Of a stretch of DNA of 64,000 nt, positions 26,960-36,522 are shown piece by piece. The notes under the pieces are model-generated. The model saw nothing but the letters and a program-made list of their open reading frames with translations. It had not been told where the DNA came from and searched no databases. The stretch is from assembly GCA_000621765.1 (NCBI GenBank), contig JHXJ01000012.1, forward strand, positions 1-64,000, read 5' to 3'. Position numbers and translations under genes: made by a program. This DNA is from Ruminococcaceae bacterium AB4001. Its GTDB lineage: Bacteria; Bacillota; Clostridia; Saccharofermentanales; Saccharofermentanaceae. The number at the start of each line of letters is the position of its first letter. The stretch's first letter is position 1.

Positions 26960-27068
26960 AAGCGGCACCACCTTTTTCTATCTGAGAACATTTTAATATA
27001 ACGGCGGGTTTCTAATATGTCATTGTGTTTTCATTTTCGTTATGGAAGATGTTGGGAGGCGACAGGGG

Positions 27069-27074
27069 TATAAT
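27069..27074 (+). promoter_or_regulatory. -10 box of the XRE regulator gene
   Basis: TATAAT in the context GGGGTATAATTAAC. No good -35 is visible. It gives a leader of roughly 118 nt before the TTG start at 27200. Confidence 0.5.
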
Positions 27075-27199
27075 TAACAAATCGGACCGGACATGTTGTG
27101 TCGGATGCCCGAAAATACGGCAATTCTCGCTTTGTGTCGTGTTATTTCCCGCAGGATGGAGCTATCCTGACGTCACAAGATAAGGAGGTACCGGGAATC

Positions 27200-28315
27200 T
27201 TGGATCAGAAAAAGACAGGACAATTCTTAAAGACTCTACGTAATGAGAAAGGTATTACCCAGGAACAGCTCGCAAAGAAGTTCAATGTGAGCAACAGGTC
27301 CGTTTCCCGCTGGGAGACCGGAACCAATCTTCCTGATATCTCATTACTTGTAGAGATAGCCGATTTCTATGACGTGGACGTAAGGGAGATCATAGACGGG
27401 GAAAGGAAAAGCGAGATGATGGATAAGGAGACGAAGGAAGTCGCCGAGAAGATGGCGGCTTATGCGGGCAATGAGAAAAGCAACCTCTTAAGAGGCGTTC
27501 AGACAGCCGGGATAGCTGGCATAGCGGTAACCCTCATTGCATTGATATTACAGATAGTTTCATATGACCTTGATGCGCCCGACTTAAGGCGTTCGACGGC
27601 GATACTGACGACGTTTCTCGCCTTTGTTGCGATGTCGGTGCTGACGCTTTACGTGACGGGTCTTTTAAAGAAGCTTTCCAAACACAGGAAACTCGTCATT
27701 GCGGTAAGGGTCACGACCATTGTGCTTCTGGCTCTGGTAACACACGTTATCCTTGTAGGTGCTCTTGTCATCGCGACTGCGGGATTTGTCATCGGAACGG
27801 CAAAGAAAGTAGTGGTCAATGACGCAGGCCAGTATAACACGTACATCCACAACGGCAAGACGATGGCCAGCGAGTACGGCATGGGCGAAGATCCCATTTT
27901 CGACGTGCTGCCGGAGACCATAAGCGTTAAGCCGGATGAATTCCAGCTCTTTTACTACAATCCCTGGGACCCGCAGTACATCATCTACATGACCCTGGAT
28001 TACGGCGACCGGTACGATCAGGAGATCAAGAGGCTTGAAGGCATCGGAATCGATGAGTATGAGGGGATCTACACGGTTACCGGCGAGCCTGCAGGATATG
28101 ACATCGTCGCCATGAATGCTGACGGTTACAACGGCTTTGTGTATGCGATGGTGCCCGAAAATTCTGACGGCAACACGAAGATCACCTATGTCGCCATAGT
28201 ATTCTGCAACTACATACTCGATGTGGATGTCAGGGATTATCTGCCTGAGAAGTATCTGCTTCAGGGATTTGATGCAAGTGACGACAATCCGTACAGGAAA
28301 CAGATGGCCGGCTGA
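27200..28315 (+). CDS. XRE-family HTH protein with membrane segments
   Basis: 371 residues from TTG at 27200, chosen because AAGGAGG lies 11 nt upstream; frames from 27098 have no ribosome site. Residues 8-62 form a Cro/CI HTH (LRNEKGITQEQLAKKFNVSNRSVSRWETGTNLPDISLL). Three to four membrane helices lie at about 100-220. The outer C-terminal half has no recognised domain; it holds VVVNDAGQYNTYIHNGKTM and repeated Asp/Tyr-rich stretches. HTH-plus-membrane proteins of this kind in Clostridia are thought to be membrane-tethered regulators sensing envelope or peptide signals; the target is unknown. Confidence 0.8.
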   Translation: MDQKKTGQFLKTLRNEKGITQEQLAKKFNVSNRSVSRWETGTNLPDISLLVEIADFYDVDVREIIDGERKSEMMDKETKEVAEKMAAYAGNEKSNLLRGVQTAGIAGIAVTLIALILQIVSYDLDAPDLRRSTAILTTFLAFVAMSVLTLYVTGLLKKLSKHRKLVIAVRVTTIVLLALVTHVILVGALVIATAGFVIGTAKKVVVNDAGQYNTYIHNGKTMASEYGMGEDPIFDVLPETISVKPDEFQLFYYNPWDPQYIIYMTLDYGDRYDQEIKRLEGIGIDEYEGIYTVTGEPAGYDIVAMNADGYNGFVYAMVPENSDGNTKITYVAIVFCNYILDVDVRDYLPEKYLLQGFDASDDNPYRKQMAG

Positions 28316-28396
28316 TTATTTTTATAAAATATTATTCGCGTTTAAACAAAGCGTAAATAATGCACTCCCGATATTTTATGGCGGTCCTTCCGCGTT

Positions 28397-28402
28397 TATA
28401 AT
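28397..28402 (+). promoter_or_regulatory. -10 box of the GGDEF gene
   Basis: TATAAT with TTTTAT 17 nt upstream as a weak -35. It is 42 nt before the ATG at 28444, and GGGGGTG provides the ribosome site. Confidence 0.5.
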
Positions 28403-28443
28403 CTAAACATTAAAAGGATTTGCGAAATAATGGGGGTGCATTT

Positions 28444-29619
28444 ATGTATTACGCCAGCGTAGGAATAATAGCGCTGATAGTGCATGTCATCATTAATCTC
28501 GATATGCTCAAGAAAGTCGATATGGCCAGCGATAATCTGATGCGCAGCAGATACCGTCAGTTCCTGTTTTCCATTATTGCGTATTTCCTTTGTGACATAA
28601 TGTGGGGCTTCTTCTATGAGCAGCGCTGGATCATCGCAACATATATCGATACATGTGCCTATTTCTTTACGATGGTATTGTCCGTACTCCTTTGGACCAG
28701 GAGCGTCATTGCATTTTCGGGAAATAAAGGCAGGCTCGGCAGGATCTTTATCGGCGCAGGATGGCTGGTATTCCTGTTTGAGTTAATGGCACTTGTCATC
28801 AATATCTTTACTCCCATTGTCTTTTCATTCAGTGAAGATAAGGAATATCTGCCGCTGCCTGCGCGTTACATCACGCTGGTCATGCAGGTGGTCCTGTTCT
28901 TCTCGACAGCAGTATATTCATTTATCGTCGTATTGCGCTCCACGGGTGTCAGGAAGTCCCATTACAGGACAATCGGTTTTTCCGGTATCGTAATGGCCAT
29001 ATTTATCGCGCTGCAGATGTTTTATCCGTTTATGCCTTTCTACGCCATCGGATGTCTTTTCAGCACCTGCCTTATTCATACTTTCGTCGGCATGGATCTG
29101 TCGGTCGAGCGTGAGAAGAAGATCAAACTGGCACATCAGAAAGCTTACAGGGACGCGCTTACGGGCGTTAAGAATAAGCTCGCTTATCTTGAAGCTCTGA
29201 AGGATATCGAGATAAGACTTGCAGAAGGATCTCTTAATGAATACGGCGTTGTAGTTTTCGATCTTAACGATCTGAAGGAAGTAAATGACACGTTAGGTCA
29301 TGCCGAAGGTGATGAATACATCAAGGAAGCAAGCCATACCATCTGCCAGCTCTACAAGCACAGTCCTGTATTCCGTATCGGCGGTGACGAATTCGTCGTA
29401 ATACTTATGGATGAAGATTACGAGAACAGGGAACGCTTAAGAGAATCTTTCGAAAATATAATGGATGAGAACAAGAAGGCCGGAAAGGTCGTCGTATCGG
29501 ACGGAATGGCTGTCTACATTTCCGGAAGGGACGAGAGTTACAACGATGTATTCAAGCGTGCTGACAGCGTCATGTACCGCAGAAAGCAGATGCTGAAGTC
29601 TGGTGAAAAGCCCGTCTGA
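28444..29619 (+). CDS. Membrane diguanylate cyclase (GGDEF)
   Basis: 391 residues from ATG at 28444. Seven membrane helices fill residues 1-220. The GGDEF domain (about 230-385) starts DALTGVKNKLAYLE and carries an intact active site RIGGDEFVV (G313-F317) with metal ligand D in VVVFDLNDLKEVNDT. It should make cyclic di-GMP from two GTP at the membrane. No RxxD inhibitory site is obvious 5 residues before GGDEF (SPVFRIGGDEF). This is the only intact GGDEF in the window, in contrast to the two degenerate GGDEF-EAL proteins at 52791-57205. Confidence 0.9.
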   Translation: MYYASVGIIALIVHVIINLDMLKKVDMASDNLMRSRYRQFLFSIIAYFLCDIMWGFFYEQRWIIATYIDTCAYFFTMVLSVLLWTRSVIAFSGNKGRLGRIFIGAGWLVFLFELMALVINIFTPIVFSFSEDKEYLPLPARYITLVMQVVLFFSTAVYSFIVVLRSTGVRKSHYRTIGFSGIVMAIFIALQMFYPFMPFYAIGCLFSTCLIHTFVGMDLSVEREKKIKLAHQKAYRDALTGVKNKLAYLEALKDIEIRLAEGSLNEYGVVVFDLNDLKEVNDTLGHAEGDEYIKEASHTICQLYKHSPVFRIGGDEFVVILMDEDYENRERLRESFENIMDENKKAGKVVVSDGMAVYISGRDESYNDVFKRADSVMYRRKQMLKSGEKPV

Positions 29620-29734
29620 CAGGCACGATATTGACCTCAAAACCCGGACATAAATCAAAGATAAATTGAATATTTACTCCCTGCAGTGTTGATACAATTG
29701 AATTATCTGAACTAACCGGGAAAGAGGTATTAAC

Positions 29735-30466
29735 ATGCAGGATCTCAGTGGAAAATGGGTATTGATAACGGGCGCTTCAAGGGGGCTTGGAAAGCTCGCG
29801 GCGAATCTGATGGCAGACCGGGGATGCAATCTCATCCTGCAGTCAAGAAGCGTCGAACACACCGCTGAACTCGAAAAGGAGATCAGGGCAAAAGGTGTTC
29901 TCTGCCATTCTTTCGAAGCCGATCTTAATGACATTTCTTCTGTTATGAATATGCTCGAAAAGATCGACGCTCTCGGCGTTGACGTTGACGTTGTCCTCAA
30001 CAACGCCGGCCTTCAGATCGCATACAGAACTGATTACTATAAGACTCCTGCAGATGACTTCACGGTGAGCTTTAATGTCAACACGATTGCTCCCGCCATG
30101 ATCTGCTACCACTTTCTTCCCAAGATGACCGCGCGCGGTTTCGGCAGGATCGTAAATACGACGAGCGGCATAGACAAAGAGCCTGAGCAGGCCGGCTATT
30201 CGGCTGCAAAAGCGGCGCTTGATAAGATAACCAAAGACATGGCTTCAAGGCTCGGAGGAACGGGCGTTACCATGAATCTCACAGATCCGGGCTGGTGCAG
30301 GACTGACTTAGGCGGCCCCAACGCCCCCAATGCTCCCGAGAGCGCTATCCCCGGAATAGTCGTCGGAGCATTTGTCGATGACGACGTTAACGGACAGATC
30401 TTCCACGCACAGGATTTTTCAGGCATGACGCTCGAAGAAGCGGTTGCCAAGGCAAATAATATCTGA
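29735..30466 (+). CDS. Short-chain dehydrogenase/reductase
   Basis: 243 residues. Rossmann motif TGASRGLGK near residue 13, NNAG at about 88-91, catalytic Ser in NTTSGID, and YSAAK (Tyr-x3-Lys). The proteins of this family reduce or oxidise alcohols, sugars or acyl groups with NAD(P)H; the R at the end of strand 2 (QSRSVEH) favours NADP(H). Substrate unknown. It is 45 nt upstream of an iron alcohol dehydrogenase gene, so the two redox enzymes may be co-transcribed. Ribosome site AAAGAGG. Confidence 0.88.
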   Translation: MQDLSGKWVLITGASRGLGKLAANLMADRGCNLILQSRSVEHTAELEKEIRAKGVLCHSFEADLNDISSVMNMLEKIDALGVDVDVVLNNAGLQIAYRTDYYKTPADDFTVSFNVNTIAPAMICYHFLPKMTARGFGRIVNTTSGIDKEPEQAGYSAAKAALDKITKDMASRLGGTGVTMNLTDPGWCRTDLGGPNAPNAPESAIPGIVVGAFVDDDVNGQIFHAQDFSGMTLEEAVAKANNI

Positions 30467-30511
30467 AGATACAGCATTCAATAACATAAAGACCGTTTAA
30501 GGAGGATCACA

Positions 30512-31663
30512 ATGGAGAATTTCACTTTCTATTCACCCACAAAGTTCGTATTCGGCAAGGGCACCGAGAGTGAGGCCGGAAAGCTCGTCAGGGCTTTTGG
30601 AGGTACTAAGGTCCTCATCCATTACGGCGGCGGAAGCGTTGTAAGATCAGGTCTTTTGGACCGCGTTAAGGCCTCGCTCGATGAAGCCGGCATTCCCTAT
30701 GTGGAATTGGGCGGAGTCAAGCCGAATCCCAGGAGCGGTCTTGTTTATGAAGGTATTGAGCTCTGCCGCAAAGAGGGCATCGATTTTGTCCTCGCAGTAG
30801 GCGGCGGAAGTGCCATCGACTCCTCAAAGGCTATAGCGGCAGGCACTGTTTACGACGGTGACTTCTGGGATTTCTACTGCGGAAAGCCCATCGAGAAGGC
30901 ACTTCCTGTCGGTACTGTCCTCACGATCGCCGCTGCCGGAAGCGAAGGTTCCGGCGATTCGGTCATCACAAAGAAAGAGGGAATGTTTAAAAGAGGTGCG
31001 AGCGGCGAAGGGATCAGGCCGAAGTTCAGCATCCTCAATCCCGAGCTCACACAGACTCTGCCTCCTTATCAGACAGCTTGCGGTATTACGGACATAATGG
31101 CGCATCTTTATGAGAGATACCTCACCAACTCCAAAGACGTTGAGGTCACGGACCGCCTTATCGAAGCGCTCCTTATCACGATGAAGAATGAAGGACCCAA
31201 GGTCATCGCAGATCCCAACGACTATCAGGCACGCGCCAACATAATGTGGGCAGGCACGATGGCTCACACGAATTCCTGCGGCGTCGGCAGATCCCAGGAC
31301 TGGAACAGCCACAACATCGAGCATGAGCTCTCCGCTCTCTACGACTGCGCCCACGGCGCAGGACTTGCCGTTACAATGCCTGCAGTCTTTAAGTATGTAA
31401 TGAACCACGATGTTGCCCGCTTTACTCAGGTCGCAAACCGTGTTTGGGGCGTTGAAACCGCCGAAGAGGGCATCGATGCATTTAAGGATTTCCTCATCTC
31501 GATCGGCATGCCTTCGACTTTGGGCGAACTTGGCGGTAAGGAAGAAGACATTCCCACTCTCGTTAAGAACCTGTGTTACGGCGACGGCCGCGACGGAAGC
31601 ATTTCGGGCTTTGTAACGCTCAACGAGGATGACTGCACGAAGATCTATCAGGCGATGATCTGA
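30512..31663 (+). CDS. Iron-containing alcohol dehydrogenase (BdhA/YqhD-like)
   Basis: 383 residues, standard length for the group. GGGSAIDSSKAIAAG at about 95-109 is the coenzyme loop. The metal-binding region includes TDIMAHLYERYL and HNIEHELSALYDCAHGAGLAV with the expected His residues. The Asn/Gly context (GGGS) is that of butanol/aldehyde dehydrogenases. It probably reduces short aldehydes with NAD(P)H in fermentation. Ribosome site GGAGG lies 7 nt before the ATG. A terminator follows. Confidence 0.92.
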   Translation: MENFTFYSPTKFVFGKGTESEAGKLVRAFGGTKVLIHYGGGSVVRSGLLDRVKASLDEAGIPYVELGGVKPNPRSGLVYEGIELCRKEGIDFVLAVGGGSAIDSSKAIAAGTVYDGDFWDFYCGKPIEKALPVGTVLTIAAAGSEGSGDSVITKKEGMFKRGASGEGIRPKFSILNPELTQTLPPYQTACGITDIMAHLYERYLTNSKDVEVTDRLIEALLITMKNEGPKVIADPNDYQARANIMWAGTMAHTNSCGVGRSQDWNSHNIEHELSALYDCAHGAGLAVTMPAVFKYVMNHDVARFTQVANRVWGVETAEEGIDAFKDFLISIGMPSTLGELGGKEEDIPTLVKNLCYGDGRDGSISGFVTLNEDDCTKIYQAMI

Positions 31664-31694
31664 CAGGACATTAGAAATTTATAGAACTTTTATA

Positions 31695-31731
31695 GTATCC
31701 CGATCCGGGCATTTGCGCCGGCTTGGGATAC
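31695..31731 (+). terminator. Intrinsic terminator of the alcohol dehydrogenase gene
   Basis: GTATCCC (31695-31701) pairs with GGGATAC (31725-31731), with inner CCGG/CCGG pairing, followed by TTTTCTTTT. Confidence 0.8.
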
Positions 31732-31750
31732 TTTTCTTTTCATCTGAGAA

Positions 31751-32434
31751 TCACTCTGCCGGTTTCTCGAAAACGACCAGCCCGCATTCATAAGGATGGT
31801 CGAGCAGCACGGCTTCCTTGCCTTTGGAACTGTACTTAAGTAGTTTTAGTGAGATCAGGAAGTCTCCCGCACCGCAAAGGATCTGGATCAGGAATATGCT
31901 GAGGAACAGGCCGTTCCCGACAAATATCATGGCGATGGACGGGATCACGCCCAATATCGTCATGGGCATGAGGGAGCCGAAGATGTACATGGGCTTTGAG
32001 AGCGGCACTTTGCATGTGGCATAGGGAGTCACCATCTGGACTATGAAGCCGAATTCTATGTCCTTTAAGTGGTTCGGAGTCCCAAAAGACCAGCAAAGGC
32101 CGTGGATGCCCTCGTGTATCAATATGAACAATACCATCGAGCCGAGGAAAATTATCAGGTTTACATAATCCGGCCACGGCAGGTTATCTATGCTTTCAAA
32201 GTCGAAATCGTGATTAACAAGCTGATAGATCACATATATGACCAATATGACCGGCAGCGTGACAAGAAGGCCGACAGTATTGGCTTTGGCTATGCTTATC
32301 GTCAGGTCGACGCGCTTATAGCCTTTGGAGATCATGTCCTGCTCGATCCTGTCGAAATTCTCTTTGCGTCTCTTTTCGGCCGGCGTCAGTTTTCTTTTGT
32401 CGATGCCGACGTTGCCGTCATTGTTTTCGCTCAT
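31751..32434 (-). CDS. DUF3267 membrane protein, putative zincin peptidase
   Basis: 227 residues. A charged N-terminus (about 45 residues) precedes four membrane helices. HEGIHG (107-112) lies at the end of the second helix and matches the HExxH zinc motif of the DUF3267 family. A second-half motif, FGSLMPMTILGVIP, resembles the matching glutamate/proline helix of such families. An intramembrane metalloprotease role is predicted for the family, not shown. GGGGGAAC lies 9 nt before the ATG. The gene is convergent with the alcohol dehydrogenase gene. Confidence 0.82.
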   Translation of the reverse strand: MSENNDGNVGIDKRKLTPAEKRRKENFDRIEQDMISKGYKRVDLTISIAKANTVGLLVTLPVILVIYVIYQLVNHDFDFESIDNLPWPDYVNLIIFLGSMVLFILIHEGIHGLCWSFGTPNHLKDIEFGFIVQMVTPYATCKVPLSKPMYIFGSLMPMTILGVIPSIAMIFVGNGLFLSIFLIQILCGAGDFLISLKLLKYSSKGKEAVLLDHPYECGLVVFEKPAE

Positions 32435-32589
32435 TTTCTATAAGTTCCCCCGGTTACATAGAACAGAGATAATCTTATCACATAATGAAAAGGCCGTTTT
32501 ATTCGGACAATTTTCGGCATTTGTGTCTGTTAAAACCCGCTGTAATGTAACGGTAACAGTGCTTTCAGGTCAATGTAATTTGAGATTCC

Positions 32590-32595
32590 TATAAT
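32590..32595 (+). promoter_or_regulatory. -10 box of the pilus locus
   Basis: TATAAT in TCCTATAATCCGC, about 50 nt before the signal peptidase start. No clear -35 is seen. It is the only good -10 box upstream of the six-gene pilus group. Confidence 0.5.
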
Positions 32596-32645
32596 CCGCA
32601 ATAAGTATATTAGCCGTTATTGTGCACGAATGGAGCGGAAAAAAG

Positions 32646-33287
32646 GTGCGGAAAGAGGATCTGAGCGACTTAAGCCGCAAGGAGCTTGTCGACACTTTAT
32701 ACAACCTGATGAACGAGAACGAACGGGGCATCAAGAAGATCCCCGTCCCGAAACAGGTTGCTGAAGAGAGACACAGGCTCAGGAAAAGGGCGAGAGTAAC
32801 CAGGACGATCATTACGACGTTGGGAACACTGACTGTAGTTGCTGCAGTTGCTGTTTTATTGTCCACTTTTCTCTTCACCGCAATACAGGTATCGGGTGAC
32901 AGCATGGAACCGACTTTATCGGACGGGGACGTGCTCGTTCTGCTCAATGCACATGAATATTCAAGCGGCCAGCTGTGCTGCGTCGCATGGCAGAACAAGC
33001 TGCTTATAAAGCGTGTTATCGCTGTCGGAGGCGACAGCGTGGACATAGACAGGGAAGGCAATGTGTCGGTCAACGGTGTGGCGATAGAAGAGCCTTACGT
33101 TACCGATAAGAGCCTCGGAGAGTGCGATATCGAGTTCCCCTACACGGTGCCCGAAGGAAGGGTTTTCGTGATGGGTGACCAGAGATCGACATCTATCGAC
33201 AGCAGGAGCTCGGCGGTAGGAGCCGTCGGGGAAGACCAGATAGTCGGCCGTGTATGGTTCAAGGCATGGCCGTTCGGGAGTAAGTGA
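32646..33287 (+). CDS. Signal peptidase I of the pilus locus
   Basis: 213 residues from GTG at 32646, with GGAG 10 nt upstream; GTG at 32622 would add eight residues without a ribosome site. One membrane helix (about 53-80). Catalytic Ser is in VSGDSMEPTL (about S86) and catalytic Lys in LLIKRVIAVGGDSVDI (about K122); the late box FVMGDQRSTSIDSR matches GDNxxxSxDSR, with Q in place of N. Pilus islands of Gram-positives often carry a dedicated signal peptidase or SipA-like chaperone; here the catalytic pair is intact, unlike SipA of Streptococcus. It overlaps the ancillary pilin gene by 4 nt. Confidence 0.9.
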   Translation: MRKEDLSDLSRKELVDTLYNLMNENERGIKKIPVPKQVAEERHRLRKRARVTRTIITTLGTLTVVAAVAVLLSTFLFTAIQVSGDSMEPTLSDGDVLVLLNAHEYSSGQLCCVAWQNKLLIKRVIAVGGDSVDIDREGNVSVNGVAIEEPYVTDKSLGECDIEFPYTVPEGRVFVMGDQRSTSIDSRSSAVGAVGEDQIVGRVWFKAWPFGSK

Positions 33288-36200
33288 CATTGAATAAGCG
33301 TGTAGAGAATTACATCTTATGGCTCAACAGGCTGAGGGCGGCAAGGAGACGTACAACGGCTCTTGTCCTGGCTTTGTCGCTTGTCGTTTCCGGCAATGTC
33401 TTCTGGCTGATGAAGGGTGTCGGTACTGCGTTGGAGGACGAGCCCTCATGCGGTCTTACGGAGCACTCCCATACTGAAGAATGTTATGAGAAGGTCCTTA
33501 TCTGCGAAGAGGACCACGAGCATACCGATGAATGCTATGAGACAAGGCTCATCTGCGGTATGGAAGAGCATACACACACTGATGCCTGCTATATCAGCGC
33601 CGTCCCTGAGCGCGAAAACCAGGCGGACTGGGAGAAGACTCTCCCTCAGCTGACAGGTACATATTCTTCTGATCTCATGGCCTGTGCCGTATCACAGACA
33701 GGATATGAGGAGAATGCCGACGGTTACACGAGATACGGCGACTGGTACGGCAACCCCACGGGTGACTGGAACGTCATGTTCGTATCCTTCTGCATGCATT
33801 ATGCGGGTATCTCAAACGATCAGATCCCTTCAGGCTCAGGATGCTGGGCATGGCAGGTAAAGCTCGAGGAGGCCGGTCTCATCTCAGATATGAGTGTTCT
33901 GCCGATGCCGGGAGACATACTGCTCACCGACAATGACGGCGACGGCAAGTACGACCGCGCAGGCATTATCGCCGATGTTGCTGAGGGCATGATAAGCACG
34001 ATCGAAGGCGACGTTGACGGAAAGGTCGGTGCCTGCTCATACAGTGCTGAAGATGCTGCTTTATTCGGATATGTTTCTGTTAATTCTTTAAATATAAATA
34101 CAGACGGATCCGTTGATGTTACGGAAGGTGCCGATGTGCAGTCCGAAAACATTGATGCTCAGTCCATGCTTGAATTCTCTGCAACTACAGAGTCCGGCAT
34201 CGAAGTAAAAGCAACCGCACCCGAGGGTGCTTTCCCCGAAGGCGTTACGATGAGCGCAAGAGATGTCGATGATGAAGATGTCATCTCCAGTGCCGAAAGT
34301 GCCGTTGCTGAGGATAAGGTGGTAAAGGGTTCCATCGCCGTCGACATCACTTTCACGGACAGCGAAGGCAATGAGACGGAGCCTTTTGAAGGCTTTGCCG
34401 TTGAAGTTAACATCATGATCCCTGAAGAAATGCAGCTCGATGCAGGCGAGTATCAGCTGTTCCACATCGGAGACGAAGGCGCCGAGGAAGTTGAGGGTGC
34501 CGTTGTATCACAGTCTGAGGCACAGTTTACGGCTGAAGGGTTCTCGATATATGTTGTCACGGGAACGGGTGAGAAGGATCAGAACAATGTTCACGCGTTC
34601 ATTGCCGCAAGAGCGGGCATGGACGGTCAAGCTGCCGGACATCTGACGCCGGATAATGAATACATACTCAACGACATTAAGTTCCCATATATCCTGCTTC
34701 CCGGAGAAACAGTCGAACTGATTGGAACATCCTCCAACGGCGATGCTTATGAATTTGTCGAATACCCGGACAGAAACGGCGGAAATCTCTCGATCACGCA
34801 GACTAATGTGGGCGGAAGGGTAACAGCCACCGTTACCGCATTAAGGGCTTGCGAAGTAGCCGTACAGCTGGTCGACGCATATGGAAACGGCATAGGCGAT
34901 CTTGATGAATCGTGTTTCTCGATCAGGGTATTGCCCATGGAAAATAAGGAAGTGGTGATCGATCTTGATGATCCGAGCTTCCCTCAGTGGACTACGGTTA
35001 CCTTTGATGTCAATTACCTTGATAAAGTAACCGTTATCGGAACACCTGACGGAGATAACTATCCGTATCTGGATAACGGAGTAAATCCCCAGGGCTGGGT
35101 TCTTTCGACTTCAGATACCTGGGACCGTTTCGAAGAGAACGGAAGGAGAGGTTTCAGATTCACGGCTGACAGATACGATCGGAACGGTCAGAATGAGAAC
35201 ACTGTATATTTCATTACCGCGTATGGAGCCAAGGGTGTCAGGATCGTTGAACACTATCCGTACGATGCTTTGTGGTGGGATTACTATAAGTACTTGGACC
35301 ATGCCGATATTGAGATCGCTGACGGCGGTGTCTATTCGAATACCAGTTTTGAGATTGGTGAGAACGGCGAGATCTTAAAGATCACGACCGAGTACCAGTC
35401 TTTCGTAAGCAAGGTCAATTCGTGCACGATAAAGGGCGCTGACGGCAATCCCGTACTGATGTCGCAGGAAGACGAAAACCACGTATTCACAAGGATCGAA
35501 GGCTGCACGGGTTTTGAGACCTCCGACTACTGGCACGATCCTGATTTCCATCCTGGTGACTCGCAGTATGAGCTGACCTCGAAATACACCCTCCCTGCCG
35601 GATACAGCTGGGATGAACACGAACCTGACATGAGTGATAAACGCTTCCTGTATCAGGATGTAAAGAGTGTCGTTTTCGATGTCGGAATGCATATAGTACC
35701 GACGCTGATAACCAAGGAAAAGTGGAATCCTGATCTCAAGGACTGGGTTCCTTATCACACGGAAGAATACCATCCGCAGTACGATCAGGACTACTATACC
35801 AAGGTAATAGACGGAGTTGCGGATCCGACGCATTATCCGCTGACGGATCCCGAGACCGATTCAGATTCGATCATGCGGACGGTCGACAGAACGATCTTTG
35901 ATCTCGGCGAGAGATATATCATCGATGCTTACAACAAATGTCCTAACCATTCAGGTCTTGATTTCACGGTCCACGCGAACCTCGCGACCGTAACGTTCGG
36001 TGCCACGAAGGAACTTACCAACGGCAAGCTCCAAGGCGGCGACTTTACCTTCCTGTTGGTCGATGAGAACGGAAAGGTCGTGTCCAAAGTCAACGACATT
36101 AACGGTAAGGTTACTTTCGATCCGATCACCTTCGATAAACCAGGCGTGCACACATACACACTGAAGGAGAAACGCGACGCCGAAGAGCAGGCAAAGATGC

Positions 36201-36457
36201 CTAATGTGATCTTCAGCGAAAAGGAGTACGTCGTTCACGTAACGATATCCGAGAAGCCGAACTCCGGAGGAATGCTCGAAGCCAACATTGAAGTCGAAGG
36301 CGACGATTACTCGTTTAAGTTTATCAACAACGTTAAGTTCAAGATGCCCGATACCGGAGGTGGCGGCATCGTACCATATCTTGCCGTCGGCACGGTACTG
36401 ATCGGAAGCGCGATCACACTGTTGATGCTCAGACGGCGTAAGGAGGTGGATCTGTGA
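33284..36457 (+). CDS. Large ancillary pilin/adhesin with degenerate CHAP domain and MPDTG sorting signal
   Basis: 1057 residues from GTG at 33284; TTG at 33290 is equally possible (GGGAG 9 nt away). A signal-anchor helix at 26-45 is followed by three His/Cys repeats (CGLTEHSHTEECY, CEEDHEHTDECY, CGMEEHTHTDACY; 56-103). Residues 145-260 align with CHAP amidases, but the catalytic Cys site reads DWNVMF (N163) and the His site DGKYDRAGII (R225). Then come Ig-like and aromatic-rich regions, and at about 905-1020 an FctA/Spy0128-type pilin domain (ATKELTNG...FTFLLVD...YTLKEK). It ends in MPDTG, a membrane helix and RRRKEVDL. It is probably the pilus tip or ancillary subunit, joined by the downstream sortase. 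Confidence 0.85.
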   Translation: MTLNKRVENYILWLNRLRAARRRTTALVLALSLVVSGNVFWLMKGVGTALEDEPSCGLTEHSHTEECYEKVLICEEDHEHTDECYETRLICGMEEHTHTDACYISAVPERENQADWEKTLPQLTGTYSSDLMACAVSQTGYEENADGYTRYGDWYGNPTGDWNVMFVSFCMHYAGISNDQIPSGSGCWAWQVKLEEAGLISDMSVLPMPGDILLTDNDGDGKYDRAGIIADVAEGMISTIEGDVDGKVGACSYSAEDAALFGYVSVNSLNINTDGSVDVTEGADVQSENIDAQSMLEFSATTESGIEVKATAPEGAFPEGVTMSARDVDDEDVISSAESAVAEDKVVKGSIAVDITFTDSEGNETEPFEGFAVEVNIMIPEEMQLDAGEYQLFHIGDEGAEEVEGAVVSQSEAQFTAEGFSIYVVTGTGEKDQNNVHAFIAARAGMDGQAAGHLTPDNEYILNDIKFPYILLPGETVELIGTSSNGDAYEFVEYPDRNGGNLSITQTNVGGRVTATVTALRACEVAVQLVDAYGNGIGDLDESCFSIRVLPMENKEVVIDLDDPSFPQWTTVTFDVNYLDKVTVIGTPDGDNYPYLDNGVNPQGWVLSTSDTWDRFEENGRRGFRFTADRYDRNGQNENTVYFITAYGAKGVRIVEHYPYDALWWDYYKYLDHADIEIADGGVYSNTSFEIGENGEILKITTEYQSFVSKVNSCTIKGADGNPVLMSQEDENHVFTRIEGCTGFETSDYWHDPDFHPGDSQYELTSKYTLPAGYSWDEHEPDMSDKRFLYQDVKSVVFDVGMHIVPTLITKEKWNPDLKDWVPYHTEEYHPQYDQDYYTKVIDGVADPTHYPLTDPETDSDSIMRTVDRTIFDLGERYIIDAYNKCPNHSGLDFTVHANLATVTFGATKELTNGKLQGGDFTFLLVDENGKVVSKVNDINGKVTFDPITFDKPGVHTYTLKEKRDAEEQAKMPNVIFSEKEYVVHVTISEKPNSGGMLEANIEVEGDDYSFKFINNVKFKMPDTGGGGIVPYLAVGTVLIGSAITLLMLRRRKEVDL
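33449..33592 (+). repeat. Triple C-x(4-5)-H-x-H-x(3)-CY repeat in the ancillary pilin
   Basis: Three tandem units of about 16-18 residues each carry Cys, two His and a Cys-Tyr end. They lie just after the membrane anchor. Six cysteines and six histidines in 48 residues could bind metal or form disulfides outside the cell. Confidence 0.75.
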
Positions 36458-36522
36458 CATTAGATTTTCGAGATAGTAATAAAAAACAAAAAATAAATAA
36501 CAATGAGAAAGGAACAAAGAAA

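Noticed and set aside
33284-36457. Active peptidoglycan hydrolase
   Set aside because: The CHAP-like domain lacks the expected catalytic Cys and His, so enzyme activity is not claimed.
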